A stretch of DNA of 64,000 bases from CAZWAP01 sp964632005 (GTDB taxonomy: Bacteria; Planctomycetota; Phycisphaerae; Sedimentisphaerales; Anaerobacaceae): NCBI GenBank assembly GCA_964632005.1, contig CAZWAP010000003.1, forward strand, positions 49,380 through 113,379, given 5' to 3'. A program made the translations under genes and the position numbers. The notes below the pieces were generated by a model. The model did not search any database, was not told the DNA's origin, and saw only the letters and a program-made list of their open reading frames with translations. Positions 45,553 through 55,260 of this stretch are shown piece after piece; the first letter of the stretch is position 1, and each line of letters begins with the position of its first letter.

Positions 45553-45736
45553 CAGGGCATATTGCAGCTTGAAGGTCACGGGAAGATATTTGGGGCTGGG
45601 GTGGAAGAATCGCTGTCGGCAACGGCCCATAAGAACAACCGAGGAGTACCAGGGTATATAGTGTCCTTTTCGTGTAGCTCTGCTGCGAAAAAGCCGGTTT
45701 TCTTCTTGATTCGCTGTTCCGAAGCCTGTATTCGAT

Positions 45737-47554
45737 ATGTGGTTCTCGGTAGGGTGCGACCGGGCTGCGCTGCTCGTGGTGTTCGGCTGGGCGGTCGACC
45801 AAGGCGCGTTCTGGAAATTCGCGAGGACGAAACGAAGCAGTGATACTCCGTTGATATCGAAGAATCTCATACGATATATGGCGGTGGGCGTTATCTTTGC
45901 CGCCATTTGTGGTCTCGCCGAACGGTTCGCGGTGCAAGGGGCGGGTGGTGCCCGGGCCCTCTGGTACAGTGTGCTGCCTCCGATGCTGGCGCTTTCCTTG
46001 GCCTTTCTGACGCGCAATGTCGTGCTCAGTCTCGGCGCGGCTATTTTGGTTGGGGGCCTGCTGTCCGAGGTTCCCGCGGCCCCGTTGGACCTCGTCAGCT
46101 GGCTTAGTGGGCTGCAGGCTGCCGGCGGACTTGTGGGCAGGGCTGTCAGCAGCAGATCGAACCTGCAGATACTGGCGTTCATTCCGCTGATCTTCGTGAT
46201 GATCGAGGTGGTTGTCGCCTCGGGCGGATTCAGAGGGATCATTCACTGGCTGCTCAAGCGGGTAAAAAACGCCAGGTCCGCTCAGGTTGCCACAGCGACA
46301 ATGGGCGTGTTGTGTTTTATCGACGACTACGCCAACGCGATAATCGTAGGCTCGATGATGCGACCGATTACCGACCGCTTTCGCATTAGCCGGGAGAAGC
46401 TGGCCTTCATAGTCGATGCCACCAGTGCACCTGTGGCGGGGCTGGCCGTTGTCAGCACGTGGATTGCCTACGAGGTGGGCCTGCTCGGGCAGGTTGCGGA
46501 GGAACTCGGTGTCGAGAGAAGCGGATACTCGATGTTCTTCGACGCCCTGCGTTACCGCTTTTACTGCCTACTTATGATCAGCTTTGTTTTCCTGCATGTC
46601 ATCCTCAGACGGGACTTCGGCCCGATGAAGGCCGCGGAAAGGTCGGCTGGCGGCAACGACAGTGAAAGGCCGGGCCCGACCGACCCACCGGAGGAGGCTG
46701 GCCGTTCGTTTGGCAGTGGGATTGCCGACCCACCGGCCCGCGCGGTCAACGCACTTGTGCCGCTCGGCGGCCTGATATTATTCCATATCGTGGGGCTGTG
46801 GGTGGACGGCGGCGGGCCGGCCGAGTTCGAAGGGGCTGGCTCGCTTGCGAGCTTGTCGTACTGGCGCGATGTCATCGGTGCCGCCAAGAATACCCACCTG
46901 ATCCTTGATTGCGCGGCCCTGTTTGGCCTGGCCCTGTCCTTGCTGTGCTGGCGGCTGTCAGGGACGTTGCGTATCAAGCCGCTTGGGGCGTGTTTCCGTC
47001 AGGGGCTAAGGCGGACGATGATTCCGTTTGTGATACTCGTTCTGGCGTGGTCGCTCAAGAATTGCTGCGATAGATTGGGGACGGGGCGTTTTTTGACGAC
47101 TGTACTGGCCGGGAGGATCGCGGCGTGTTGGTTTGCACCGGCGGTGTTCGTGGTGGCGTCGCTGAGCTCGTTCGCGACGGGGACAAGCTACGGGACGATG
47201 GCGATCCTGATTCCGACGGCGGTCCCGGTGGCCTTTGCGCTGGATGGAAACAGCTACGGGCTGACCACGATGATTACGGTCGGGGCGGTGCTGGACGGCG
47301 CCATCTTCGGTGACCACTGCTCGCCGATCTCCGATACGACGATCATGAGTTCGGCTGCGAGCTCGTGCGAGCTTATGCGGCACGTGCGCACTCAGCTGCC
47401 CTATAGTCTTTTCGTCGCTGCGCTGGCCCTGCTCTGCGCATACATCCCCAGCGGCCTGGGCCTGCCGGCTGGTCTTAGTCTGATGGCGGCGGCGTTCGTT
47501 ATGAGCTGCCTGCTGTTAGTTGGTGTTCGCCCGGAAAAAGCGGCCGGCGCCTAA
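45737..47554 (+). CDS. NhaC-family Na+/H+ antiporter
   Basis: A 605-residue membrane protein with about 12 helices. Family features are FIDDYANAIIVGSMMRPITDRFRIS (in two stretches around residues 195-220), VDATSAPVAGLAVVSTWIAYE, SSFATGTSYGTMAILIPTAVP and DGAIFGDHCSPISDTT. NhaC proteins exchange Na+ for H+, sometimes malate/lactate. The start is uncertain: ATG 45737 opens the frame and its codons look GC-rich like the rest, but TTG 45851 or ATG 45878 (just before the first sure helix) are possible; none has a clear ribosome site. The preceding 184 bases hold nothing recognised. Its stop overlaps uxaC's stop by 4 bases, tail to tail. Confidence 0.85.
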   Translation: MWFSVGCDRAALLVVFGWAVDQGAFWKFARTKRSSDTPLISKNLIRYMAVGVIFAAICGLAERFAVQGAGGARALWYSVLPPMLALSLAFLTRNVVLSLGAAILVGGLLSEVPAAPLDLVSWLSGLQAAGGLVGRAVSSRSNLQILAFIPLIFVMIEVVVASGGFRGIIHWLLKRVKNARSAQVATATMGVLCFIDDYANAIIVGSMMRPITDRFRISREKLAFIVDATSAPVAGLAVVSTWIAYEVGLLGQVAEELGVERSGYSMFFDALRYRFYCLLMISFVFLHVILRRDFGPMKAAERSAGGNDSERPGPTDPPEEAGRSFGSGIADPPARAVNALVPLGGLILFHIVGLWVDGGGPAEFEGAGSLASLSYWRDVIGAAKNTHLILDCAALFGLALSLLCWRLSGTLRIKPLGACFRQGLRRTMIPFVILVLAWSLKNCCDRLGTGRFLTTVLAGRIAACWFAPAVFVVASLSSFATGTSYGTMAILIPTAVPVAFALDGNSYGLTTMITVGAVLDGAIFGDHCSPISDTTIMSSAASSCELMRHVRTQLPYSLFVAALALLCAYIPSGLGLPAGLSLMAAAFVMSCLLLVGVRPEKAAGA

Positions 47555-48966
47555 TCCAGCTCCATTGGGAAGTAGTCTCTGGCGTTGTTGTAGCAGATGT
47601 CCTCGACCATTTTGCCGAGCAGTTCCATATCGTCGGGCAGCAGGCCGGCCTGGACGTCGGAAGCCAGCAGGTTGCAGAGTATCCTGCGGAAGTACTCGTG
47701 CCTCGGGTACGAGAGGAAGCTGCGGGAATCGGTGAGCATCCCCACGAATCGGCTCAACAGGCCCATATTCGCCAGCGTGCGCATCTGTTCTTCCATACCG
47801 TCCTTTTGGTCGAGGAACCACCAGGCCGAGCCGTACTGCATCTTGCCCGGCGTCGAGCCGTCCTGAAAGTTGCCGATCATCGTCGCGAACAGGGCGTTGT
47901 CCCGCGGATTGAGATTGTAGAGGATAGTCTTTGGTAGTTGATTGTTTTTGTCGAGCCTGTCGAGGAACTTGGCCAGAGGGCGGGCTATTAGCTGGTCGTC
48001 CATCGAGTCGCACCCGATATCTGGGCCGAGCTGGCCGAAGAGGCGCGTGTTGTTGTTTCGCAGTGCGCCGATATGGAGCTGCTGGACCCAGCCGGCCTCG
48101 TGGTCCATCAGGGCAAATTCATACATCATCGCCGATTTGAACCTGGCCCGTTCATCGCCGGTCAACTCGCTGCCGGCGATTATCTTCTGGAAGATTCTCG
48201 CGAGCTCGCTTTCGGTGTAGTCTTCGGCGTAGGCGGTATCCAGCCCGTGGTCCGAGAGCCGACAGCCGTTTGCATGGAAATAGGCGTGGCGATTACGCAA
48301 GGCCTCGAGGTATGAACGGTAGTCGCCTATTTCGATGTCGGTCAGCGCCGCCAGCCTGTCGATGAACGCGTTGAGTCCAGGCAGGTCCTCCACGGCCATC
48401 GCCTGGTCGGGCCGAAACGCAGCGTGTACTTTTACCTCGAATTCATCCTGCCGAATCTTTTTGTGGTGTTCCAGCGAGTCCAATGGTCCCTCGGTTGTGC
48501 AGACCAACTTGACATTCATCCTGCGCATAATGTTGCGCACGCTGAATTCCGGCATCCTGAGCATCTCGCTTACGCGGTCGTAGATTTCCCTGGCTGTATC
48601 CGGGCCGAGCAACTTGTTCTTTATGCCGAAGGGGTTTTTCAATTCCAGATGCGTCCAGTGGTACAGGGGGTTGCCCAGGCAGTAGGGGACGGTTTGCGCC
48701 CATTTTTCGAACTTCTCGTAATCGCTCGCGTCACCGGTGATATATCTTTCGGGCACGCCGTTGGTCCGCATAGCCCGCCACTTGTAGTGGTCGCCGGCCA
48801 GCCAGGCCTGTGTTAAGTTCTCGAAGCGGTGGTCGGCGGCGATATGATGGGCCGGCAGGTGACAGTGATAATCGTAGATCGGCATCTTCGCGGCGTGCTC
48901 GTGATAAAGCGCCCTTGCCGTTTTGCTCTGCAATAGGAAATCTTCGCTCAGGAAATTCTCTGCCAT
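47551..48966 (-). CDS. uxaC: Uronate isomerase
   Basis: 471 residues. Converts D-glucuronate to D-fructuronate and D-galacturonate to D-tagaturonate. It is an amidohydrolase-fold protein with the metal motif YDYHCHLPAHHIA near residue 30, THLELKNPFGI, CTTEGPLDSLEHH, QLHIGALRNNN, LGPDIGCDSM and LTDSRSFLSYPRHEYFRR. It is the last gene of the minus-strand sugar-acid run and follows a small membrane protein gene by 35 bases. No uxaA/uxuA dehydratase is in the window. Confidence 0.96.
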   Translation of the reverse strand: MAENFLSEDFLLQSKTARALYHEHAAKMPIYDYHCHLPAHHIAADHRFENLTQAWLAGDHYKWRAMRTNGVPERYITGDASDYEKFEKWAQTVPYCLGNPLYHWTHLELKNPFGIKNKLLGPDTAREIYDRVSEMLRMPEFSVRNIMRRMNVKLVCTTEGPLDSLEHHKKIRQDEFEVKVHAAFRPDQAMAVEDLPGLNAFIDRLAALTDIEIGDYRSYLEALRNRHAYFHANGCRLSDHGLDTAYAEDYTESELARIFQKIIAGSELTGDERARFKSAMMYEFALMDHEAGWVQQLHIGALRNNNTRLFGQLGPDIGCDSMDDQLIARPLAKFLDRLDKNNQLPKTILYNLNPRDNALFATMIGNFQDGSTPGKMQYGSAWWFLDQKDGMEEQMRTLANMGLLSRFVGMLTDSRSFLSYPRHEYFRRILCNLLASDVQAGLLPDDMELLGKMVEDICYNNARDYFPMELD

Positions 48967-49001
48967 TTGCTCTCTTCGCTGAAGGTCGATATGCCGGCGG
49001 C

Positions 49002-49271
49002 TTAACTATCGGGCTGCTGCTTTTTTTGTTCTTCCTGTTGGCGTTGTGCCTTGAGTTCACGGCGTCTTCTAAGGGCCTTTTCCCGCGGCGACTCCATTGT
49101 CGCCATCTTCTGGGCCCAATCGAGTACTTCGCTTCTGGTTTTCTCGAGGCGCTTCGATACCGGCTTGGGTCGATTCTTTTCCTCTTTGCGGACCTTGTGC
49201 AGCCATACTGCATAGGCTACCCAGCAGACGCCGAGAACCGGCAAAGCGATCAGCATAAACAACTTGTACAT
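49002..49271 (-). CDS. Small single-pass membrane protein, function unknown
   Basis: 89 residues: an N-terminal helix (LFMLIALPVLGVCWVAYAVW), then a strongly charged, probably coiled-coil tail rich in Lys, Arg, Glu and Gln. A good ribosome site (AAGGAAG, 8 bases before ATG 49271) and the position 35 bases ahead of uxaC support a real gene. No family recognised. Confidence 0.7.
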   Translation of the reverse strand: MYKLFMLIALPVLGVCWVAYAVWLHKVRKEEKNRPKPVSKRLEKTRSEVLDWAQKMATMESPREKALRRRRELKAQRQQEEQKKQQPDS

Positions 49272-49450
49272 TGTGAGCTTCCTTAAGACGGACTACGCAC
49301 ATGCGTTTCCCGGCCGACTCACCATACCGGGAATGATACAGCAAAGTTCCCCCGGGGTCAACAAACGCCGCAGGATCTGCTTTTTCGGTGCCGCCGGGCG
49401 GGTCAGGAGCGTATCGGCCCGGCTTTCGTGCGCCGCCCTGCGCGCTGTTC

Positions 49451-50902
49451 TTAGGCCGTGTAAGTCGAGGCGGCGGTGGTTCCGCCCCGGCCGGTCCAGT
49501 TGGTGTGGAAGAACTCGCCCCTGGGCTTATCGACCCGCTCATACGTATGGGCGCCGAAGTAGTCGCGCTGGGCCTGGAGCAGATTGGCCGGCAGACGTGC
49601 GCTGCGATAGCCGTCGTAGAACGCCAGCGCCGAGCTCATCGCCGGCACCGGGATACCCATCTCTATCGCCGCGGTCACGACGCGACGCCAGGCGGGCTGG
49701 GCCTTTTCGACCGCCTCCTTGAAGAATGGATCGAGCAGCAGGTTTGTCAGCTCGGAGTTTTTCTCGAAGGCCTCTTTGATCTTGCCCAGAAAGACCGAGC
49801 GAATGATGCATCCGCCCCGCCATATCAGCGCGATCCCGCCGTAGTTGATCTTCCAGTTGTGCTCGGCGGCGGCCGCGCGCATAAGCTGATAACCCTGGGC
49901 GTAGCTGACAATCTTGGATGCGTACAGTGCCTGGCGCAGGTCGTTGGTGAAGGCGTCTTTATCACCGGTGAACCGCGCCTTTGGGCCAGCCAGTACTTTT
50001 GAGGCCGCAACGCGCTCTTCTTTCAACGCCGAGAGGCACCGGCCAAAGACGGCTTCAGCGATCAGCGTCAACGGCTGGCCGAGATTCAGGGCCTCTATGG
50101 CGGTCCACTTGCCGGTACCCTTCTGGCCGGCGGTGTCAAGGATAAGGTCGAGCACCGCATTTCCTTCCTCGTCTTTGTAGGCAAGGATGTCACGCGTTAT
50201 CTCTATCAGGTAGGAGTTCAGCTCGCCGCGGTTCCACTCGGCGAAGACCTGGTGCATCTGCTCGTTTGTCATTGCCAGGCCTTCCTTCATCAAGTGGTAG
50301 GTCTCACATATCATCTGCATATCACCGTACTCGATACCGTTGTGCACCATCTTGACGAAGTGGCCGGCCCCGTTCTCGCCGATCCACTCGCAGCACGGCT
50401 CACCGTCGGCGGTCTTGGCGGCAATCTTCTGGAAGATAGGTTTGACGTGTTCCCAGGCCGCGGGTGAGCCGCCCGGCATTATCGACGGGCCACGCAGTGC
50501 TCCCTCCTCCCCGCCGGAGACACCGGTGCCGATATAAAGCTTGCCCTGGTCTTCGACGTACTTGGTCCTGCGAATCGTATCGGGGAAATGCGAGTTGCCC
50601 CCGTCGATGATGATGTCGCCGGGCTCGAGGAGCGGCAGAAGTTGATCGATAAATGCATCGACCGCCGGACCTGCCTTGACCATCAGCATCACTTTGCGCG
50701 GCTTACTGAGATTCCGCACCAGCTCGTCGATCGATTTACAGCCGATGATCTTCTTACCCTTGCCCCTGCCGTTTACGAAATTGTCCACCTTCGAGACCGT
50801 TCGGTTAAAGCAAGCCACCGTAAAGCCCTTGCTCTCCATATTCAAAATCAGGTTTTCCCCCATAACCGCCAGGCCGATCAGGCCGATATCAGCTTTTGCC
50901 AT
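49451..50902 (-). CDS. gnd: 6-phosphogluconate dehydrogenase, decarboxylating
   Basis: 483 residues, the long homodimeric form. Oxidatively decarboxylates 6-phosphogluconate to ribulose 5-phosphate. The N-terminal GLIGLAVMGENLILNM NADP site, IIIDGGNSHF, GTGVSGGEEGALRGPSIMPGG, GAGHFVKMVHNGIEYGDMQ with the catalytic Lys, and QKGTGKWTA are intact; the C-terminal tail HTNWTGRGG is typical. ATG 50902 follows CAGGAG; upstream codons to 50935 are not family sequence. It sits among uronate and sugar-acid genes. Confidence 0.97.
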   Translation of the reverse strand: MAKADIGLIGLAVMGENLILNMESKGFTVACFNRTVSKVDNFVNGRGKGKKIIGCKSIDELVRNLSKPRKVMLMVKAGPAVDAFIDQLLPLLEPGDIIIDGGNSHFPDTIRRTKYVEDQGKLYIGTGVSGGEEGALRGPSIMPGGSPAAWEHVKPIFQKIAAKTADGEPCCEWIGENGAGHFVKMVHNGIEYGDMQMICETYHLMKEGLAMTNEQMHQVFAEWNRGELNSYLIEITRDILAYKDEEGNAVLDLILDTAGQKGTGKWTAIEALNLGQPLTLIAEAVFGRCLSALKEERVAASKVLAGPKARFTGDKDAFTNDLRQALYASKIVSYAQGYQLMRAAAAEHNWKINYGGIALIWRGGCIIRSVFLGKIKEAFEKNSELTNLLLDPFFKEAVEKAQPAWRRVVTAAIEMGIPVPAMSSALAFYDGYRSARLPANLLQAQRDYFGAHTYERVDKPRGEFFHTNWTGRGGTTAASTYTA

Positions 50903-51217
50903 TTTGCCACACTCCTGTTTTTGCCTGCAAATCAACTCACTATTTCTTTTCTTGAACCACCACTTGCCACGGCCGAGCCGCGCCCAATCAGGAACAGCGA
51001 GGTCCTTACGCTATCATATTCCAACGTAGGTCTACCACTCTACGGTCACTCGCGCAACATTCGGGCGCACCTTCCGGTTCCACGAGCTTGTCCACTCAGA
51101 AAACCAAGCCCGGAACCGCGGTATTGTACATACGGTACCACCCGAAATCAACAGCCCGAATCATCCAGGCTGGGGCGGACAAATTCCTTGCCGGCCGGCC
51201 GATGGGCAAGTCTCTCG
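50903..51217. other. Intergenic region upstream of gnd
   Basis: 315 bases between gnd and the secreted unknown protein gene, both on the minus strand. No gene, terminator with T tract or consensus promoter was recognised, though gnd probably has its own promoter here. Confidence 0.3.
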
Positions 51218-52822
51218 CTACTGAACGAGCAGACGCGCTTGCCGGTCGGCCTTGAGTTCGACATCGAGGCCCTTGTGAAGCTCTCTGCCGTAACGCTCGA
51301 GAACCGAGCCGTTCGTGAGATTCCGGACCACGTACTTGCGGTTCGGTTCGACAGTGAACCACTCCGGCAGCGTATTGATCCTCGGCCAATCCTTCTCAAA
51401 GCCTATGTACAGCCGGTGACGCGGGATATCGAAGACCAGTTTCCCCCGCCACGGTTGGTCGGACTTTAGCACGATCGCAAGTGCGTTTGACGCTCGAGCG
51501 GCGCCGAGCTTCAAGTCACGGCGCCACGGCCGGGCAATCAACCCCTGCGTGTGCATCAGCGCGTGCATAATGACGGTGCGGACGCCGTTGGATTCGAGCT
51601 TCATCGTTCCCCACAACTTGGCGGTATCGAGTGGCTCGCCGGACCGGGTGACGTTGTTGGCCATCTCTCTGTCAACCCACTTCAAGCCTTCTTCGACCGC
51701 CACGCGGTTGAGCAGGTAGATCGCTCCTTCGATCGAATCGGCAAAGCCGTCTATCGAGTTGCCCTCCCAGCGGTAATTCCTGTATGTCGGTTTGAGCAGG
51801 TTCCGCAGCGTTTTCTCGACCTTGCCGCGATATACATCCTCTCCCACCGCCATATCATAACACAGGTTCCCGACATAGTTGTAGCCCCAGCCGTCACTCA
51901 GCGGTCCGTCGTGCGGCCCAGGTTCGGCCGAGAGCGTGTTGAGCATCAATCCATCTGCATTGGTTCCCCGCAAAAGAATCTGGTCGAGCATATATTTTAC
52001 CGCCGGGCGATACTCTTCGGCTTTTTTCGGATTGACCCGGGACTCCACGCCCAACAGCAGCCCCAAGCCACCTATGATCTCGCAGCCGTGGTCCCTGAGT
52101 CGGCTCGGGACGAAATCCCCACGTGCCAGGTAATAGTCGCCTAACCGCTCAGCCCAGGTAAGGAATTTCTTTTCGCGTGTCATCGCGTACAGTCGAACCA
52201 GCGCCTGGATCTGCTCGCCGTTGACCTCGATGTTCGTCGAGGGGATCTTTCCGAAGGGCGTATCGACCCGCGCGTGTTTCCAGAGATCTTCCTCGATTCC
52301 CTTCATCCGCTCGAACCATTCGTCACGCCCGGTTACCTCCACGATCGCCACCAGCCCATCCTTGACGTATTCAGATGCCTCGTAGACGACCTGGTCCCAC
52401 GGCAGATCCTCCACCTTGCCCTTCTTGGCGAAATCATAGGGCACCGGTATCCGGTCGATGTGGTTGCAGAGCTTGATCTCGGCGTGGAGGACCTCGCGCA
52501 CCGGCCCATCGAGTGCCTCGCGGTCCACGGCATACGCAGCCCAGACCAGAAACGGGTAGCAGTCCGCGGCCGTATTGCGATAGTTCCACTGCCCGTCAGC
52601 CCGGTAGAGCTTCGTGGCCGGGTCGATCTGCTTCAACGCCCGCTCGTGGAGCCAGCGGTGCACCTTGCTCAGCGAATAACCGGCAATCTCAGCCGATTTG
52701 GCCGCCTGTTCGAAGCTCCGCTCGATAGGCAGCTTCCCAGCCTGCTCGCCTGCCCGGGCGGCGCCTGTACATACCCAACTTAAAACGAATAAGCCGGCCG
52801 TTGCACCCAAAATGCGCGTCAT
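51218..52822 (-). CDS. Secreted protein of unknown function, helical-toroid glycosidase-like
   Basis: 534 residues with a signal peptide (GATAGLFVLSWVCTGAARAG). The body is helix-rich with repeated aromatic segments (YRADGQWNYRNTAADCYPFLVWAAY, GEQIQALVRLYAMTREKKFL, LSDGWGYNYVGNLCYDMAVG, EGNSIDGFADSIEGAIYLLNR), consistent with an (alpha/alpha) toroid as in unsaturated-uronyl or heparinase-type enzymes. A C-terminal beta-rich part follows (DIPRHRLYIGFEKDW). No family can be named from motifs alone. Its position among uronate genes hints at polysaccharide work outside the cell. Confidence 0.75.
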   Translation of the reverse strand: MTRILGATAGLFVLSWVCTGAARAGEQAGKLPIERSFEQAAKSAEIAGYSLSKVHRWLHERALKQIDPATKLYRADGQWNYRNTAADCYPFLVWAAYAVDREALDGPVREVLHAEIKLCNHIDRIPVPYDFAKKGKVEDLPWDQVVYEASEYVKDGLVAIVEVTGRDEWFERMKGIEEDLWKHARVDTPFGKIPSTNIEVNGEQIQALVRLYAMTREKKFLTWAERLGDYYLARGDFVPSRLRDHGCEIIGGLGLLLGVESRVNPKKAEEYRPAVKYMLDQILLRGTNADGLMLNTLSAEPGPHDGPLSDGWGYNYVGNLCYDMAVGEDVYRGKVEKTLRNLLKPTYRNYRWEGNSIDGFADSIEGAIYLLNRVAVEEGLKWVDREMANNVTRSGEPLDTAKLWGTMKLESNGVRTVIMHALMHTQGLIARPWRRDLKLGAARASNALAIVLKSDQPWRGKLVFDIPRHRLYIGFEKDWPRINTLPEWFTVEPNRKYVVRNLTNGSVLERYGRELHKGLDVELKADRQARLLVQ

Positions 52823-52948
52823 CTTCAGTCTCCTAACAGTTCAAAGTTGTTCGCCCAAAATCAGGGAAAATCCCACGGCCACCCTAAATCATAGCGTACG
52901 AGATGGCAATCACTCTTTTTACTGGGGGACGATAGGTTGGCTGGATGG

Positions 52949-54226
52949 CTACGCGCCGGGAATGGTTGGTATATAGCCGCTGGACAGCCTGTGCAGGACC
53001 TCGCCAGCGTGCTCGACCACGAGAATTCCCTGATCTTCCTTGTCCCTGTAGTCGTCTATGTTGATCTTCTCGGGATCCATATACCCGAGATTGACCTTCC
53101 GGCAACGTTCTGAGCTGATGCCGGTAGCCAGCACGACGTTGGCCCGCGGTTTCTCCACGCCGTCGACGTACGTCCCGATGCCCTTTACGTGGGTTGAGTG
53201 TGCGATGACGCCGCGGGGAATGCCCGCAAATTCGTCCATCCGCTTGAGGAAATAGTCGCGGGTGTGATAGCCGATCTGGTCGAGGTACCTGTGATGCGTA
53301 TAAGAGATCTCGGTGATGTGTGGTGCGTAGATTATCAGCGTTCCGCCGTCGGCCAGTATCGGCTCGAGCTTGTACATCACCTTTCCCGCCGTCCATAAAT
53401 CGTCGTACATCCGCGGTGCGATCCCCAGGATGGTGTGATAGGGCCTATCTTTGTAGACGATGTGCACGTTTTCGGAGAGGTCCGCGGCCTGTTCCCAAGC
53501 CCCAAGAACATCCCCGATGAATATTCCCTTCAGCTGATTACCGAGTGCGACAACGGCAAAGAGTTTCCTCGGCATATCCACCAGCAACGCAGCCTTTTCA
53601 ACGACCCTTCTTGTTGGGGTCCACTTGAAGCCGTTGATCAGAGGATTCGTGATGACTGCTCCGAGCCAGTGAAAAAAATGTATGATTTCGTCGCCGGCGA
53701 TTCCGGGGAAGATGTATTTGTGTCCGCCGGAAAACCCTACTACCTCGTGTGGAAAGACCGGCCCCAAAATGAAGAACTCGTCATAATCGAAGATCAGTTT
53801 GTTTATCGCGACGTTCACCTCCTCGCGGAACAGGCCCCCGCTTATCTGCTCGATTTCGTCCGCCGATATCTTGCCGATGGATTTGAACGTCTTCGGCTTA
53901 TCCCATTGGTGGTTGAAGAACCTCACCGAGCGGTATTGCCTCTGGCGTTCTTCGGGCCTTATCGCCAGCCTGCGGCATATCTGCTCGTCGCTCATCGGCT
54001 GGTGCGTTCCGAGCGCAACCAGGCAATCCACGGCCTTTGCTCCGCCGCCCAAGTGGCTGTAGATGATCTTGAAGACTTCACCGATCGGGCCGGACCGGGT
54101 GTTGTCGGGAATGATTAGCAAAACCCGCTTGCCGGCGTAGTCATTTTGTGCAAAGAATTCGGCGACCGCTTCGCGGACCTGCTCGATCTCAACCACGCCG
54201 GTCTTGTTTTGCCTTGCTATTACCAT
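52949..54226 (-). CDS. LarA-family nickel-pincer racemase/epimerase homologue
   Basis: 425 residues (DUF2088/LarA). The residues used by lactate racemase are all present: DNTRSGP near the N-terminus, H75 in ALGTHQP, H160 in PVFPH, K170 in FSGGHK (cofactor-linked lysine) and H186 in IIHFFH (nickel ligand); the 160/170/186 spacing equals that of LarA H174/K184/H200. Family members racemise lactate or malate or epimerise sugar acids such as gluconate. Being beside a mannonate-oxidoreductase-like SDR, gnd and uxaC, it more likely acts on a sugar acid. Cofactor genes larB/C/E are not in the window. Confidence 0.85.
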   Translation of the reverse strand: MVIARQNKTGVVEIEQVREAVAEFFAQNDYAGKRVLLIIPDNTRSGPIGEVFKIIYSHLGGGAKAVDCLVALGTHQPMSDEQICRRLAIRPEERQRQYRSVRFFNHQWDKPKTFKSIGKISADEIEQISGGLFREEVNVAINKLIFDYDEFFILGPVFPHEVVGFSGGHKYIFPGIAGDEIIHFFHWLGAVITNPLINGFKWTPTRRVVEKAALLVDMPRKLFAVVALGNQLKGIFIGDVLGAWEQAADLSENVHIVYKDRPYHTILGIAPRMYDDLWTAGKVMYKLEPILADGGTLIIYAPHITEISYTHHRYLDQIGYHTRDYFLKRMDEFAGIPRGVIAHSTHVKGIGTYVDGVEKPRANVVLATGISSERCRKVNLGYMDPEKINIDDYRDKEDQGILVVEHAGEVLHRLSSGYIPTIPGA

Positions 54227-54273
54227 TTGGCTTTTCCAGCACGTCGTCGCCTGGATTGCAGGTCGGCCGATCG

Positions 54274-55185
54274 CTACTTCTCCCAGGGCGGCCGCTCCGG
54301 CAGGTATGAGTCGAATTCCGCGATTAGTTTCTCCTCGTATTCGCCGGCGTATTCGCCGTTGATGAACTTCTCGAACGCTTCGTCGTGGAAACGCCTCCAG
54401 GATTCGACCTCGTTGCCCGGATTTATTGGGTAGAACAGCGCGTCATTGGCCCTGGCTGCTTTCATATCGCCCGGTGCATCGCCGATCATCAATACGTGAT
54501 TCTTTTCGTACCGACCCCTGGTGGCATACTCAAGGTGCTGGGCCTTCTTGCCCATTTCCTGGCCGGCGATGACGGCCGCATATCTGGCGATACCGTGCTC
54601 GGCCCATTCTCGCTGCAGGGCCTCGTTGGGCGTGGCGGAGACAACGATAATATCCGCCAACGGCTGCATCTTCTCCAGGCTCTCTCTTACGTATGGGAAC
54701 GGCGGCATCCCCCTGACTATCTGGCCGATGACCTCGTTTACCTTCTCGCTCCACGCAAGCGCCAGCTCAAGCTCCTTCCTGGCCTCTGGGTCGGTCGCGG
54801 CCTCGACGGCCTCTCTGAGCCCGTCGTTACTGAGCAGGCTGTTGGGGTCGTCCACCCACGCAAAATAGTGTGGGTACTGTGGGACCTTGAACCCCCTGGC
54901 CTTGGTCATCGGGTGGTTCGGCAGCAGCTCGGCGATTATCCGCTTTGCCGTCTTGTGCCGGTTGGCCCCACGCGTCTTGGAAAACAGGTCCGCAAACTCC
55001 TTGCACTCGCGTGCCGCCTGGGCGACCGGCTGCAGGCCGAAATAGCCTATCAGCCACGGGCAGAAGCATTCGCGCTGCTTTATGCCCATCGTATCGAATG
55101 CACAGCCGTCAGAATCGATGCCCACGAAGAACTCGTGTCTGGGTTCAAAGTCTTTTAATGGTTGTGCCGGATCAACCTGAGCCAT
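54274..55185 (-). CDS. HAD-superfamily hydrolase
   Basis: 303 residues. Motif I is VGIDSDGCAFDTM (D24 nucleophile, D26), motif II IIVVSATP, lysine in GQEMGKKAQHL, and motif III MIGDAPGDMKAA. The large cap insertion runs between about residues 35 and 185. It is probably a phosphatase of a sugar (acid) phosphate; the substrate is unknown. It lies 47 bases ahead of the LarA-like gene and 75 bases after the SDR gene on the same strand, so it is probably part of one operon. Confidence 0.82.
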   Translation of the reverse strand: MAQVDPAQPLKDFEPRHEFFVGIDSDGCAFDTMGIKQRECFCPWLIGYFGLQPVAQAARECKEFADLFSKTRGANRHKTAKRIIAELLPNHPMTKARGFKVPQYPHYFAWVDDPNSLLSNDGLREAVEAATDPEARKELELALAWSEKVNEVIGQIVRGMPPFPYVRESLEKMQPLADIIVVSATPNEALQREWAEHGIARYAAVIAGQEMGKKAQHLEYATRGRYEKNHVLMIGDAPGDMKAARANDALFYPINPGNEVESWRRFHDEAFEKFINGEYAGEYEEKLIAEFDSYLPERPPWEK

Positions 55186-55260
55186 ACTTTCTCCTCTAAC
55201 AACGTTTCACACTGTCCGTTTTGCCGTCCGCAATCTCACCGTGGGCACGGGCTGCTGTAG

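Noticed and set aside
45461..46246. Two overlapping minus-strand frames of about 250 codons opposite nhaC
   Set aside because: Pro/Arg/Ser-rich text with no family signal, lying across the sure end of the glycosidase and start of nhaC.
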